From: Rhodocyclaceae bacterium
GTDB taxonomy: Bacteria > Pseudomonadota > Gammaproteobacteria > Burkholderiales > Rhodocyclaceae
Reading direction: 5' to 3'
Length of the DNA: 44,217 nt
Assembly: GCA_020445765.1 (NCBI GenBank)
Contig: JAGRFY010000003.1
Location: 1-44,217, forward strand
Shown here: positions 44,205 to 44,217 of the stretch, in pieces
Position numbering within the stretch: position 1 is the stretch's first letter
Layout: each line of letters starts with the position of its first letter
Notes under the pieces: generated by a model
Seen by the model: only the letters and a program-made list of their open reading frames with translations
Databases searched by the model: none
Told to the model about the DNA's origin: nothing
Position numbers and translations under genes: made by a program

Positions 44205-44217
44205 TCGCGCTCCTTGC

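Noticed and set aside
1-44217. CRISPR arrays, insertion sequences, tRNA genes, prophage or defence genes
   Set aside because: Searched by eye on both strands; no regular repeats, transposase-like proteins or tRNA-like cloverleaf endings were seen.

Overview
The window is a 44.2 kb GC-rich chromosomal segment from a gammaproteobacterium. The evidence is gammaproteobacterial housekeeping genes in familiar orders: glnA / ntrB / ntrC, coaE-zapD-yacG, a MutT fused to a ThiE-like domain, mltA, bamD / rluD / pgeF, rimO, and a YigI-type thioesterase. The mix suggests a Xanthomonadales- or Chromatiales-like lineage, but this cannot be fixed from the window alone. Coding density is high and genes often overlap by 1-8 bases (ATGA, GTGA, TTGA junctions). 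There are no rRNA or tRNA genes, insertion sequences, CRISPR arrays or prophage genes.

Layout. (1) 1-4467, nitrogen assimilation: 3' part of glnA, a DUF4124 secreted protein, and the NtrB/NtrC pair, with a near-perfect NtrC-binding dyad just after the ntrB stop. (2) 4527-9949, cofactor and division genes: birA (catalytic domains only), coaX, a stand-alone TrpB2, a SPOR protein, coaE, zapD, yacG. (3) 10306-12240, minus strand: small membrane protein, DUF815 ATPase, MutT-ThiE fusion. (4) 12336-15003: mltA, then amt, which has a sigma-54 promoter candidate and two upstream NtrC-like dyads. (5) 15066-19249, mostly minus strand: heavy-metal-type cation transporter, a small hypothetical protein, a 178-aa protein with a CheD/CNF1-like Cys/His spacing, a metallophosphoesterase and a lipid kinase. 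(6) 19374-24571: a hotdog-fold hydratase split by a one-base frameshift, a VOC protein, an MFS exporter, YigI and an HDOD-REC-GGDEF protein. (7) 25007-29057, stress/envelope island: CsbD, DUF1328, two response regulators, a CHASE3-like histidine kinase, an entericidin-like lipoprotein and a Bax-inhibitor-1 family protein. (8) 29270-32643: NhaR-like regulator translationally coupled to a Lon-like protease. (9) 32674-36050: bamD and a conserved hypothetical (minus), rluD-pgeF (plus), a small membrane protein. (10) 36167-40376, polyhydroxyalkanoate locus: phaC, two tandem phaB paralogues, phaR. (11) 40441-44110: rimO, a patatin-like phospholipase, a D-2-hydroxyacid dehydrogenase-type flavoprotein. 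The window ends just inside a strong sigma-70-type promoter.

How they work together. GlnA, NtrB, NtrC and Amt form the classical nitrogen-limitation response, and the DNA itself carries matching NtrC sites. The PHA genes store carbon, which commonly accumulates when nitrogen is short, but I see no NtrC site in front of them. I found no convincing wholly new multi-gene system. The strongest items for follow-up are the NtrC/sigma-54 architecture, the hydratase frameshift, the CheD/CNF1-like hypothetical protein, the phaB tandem and the stress/two-component island.
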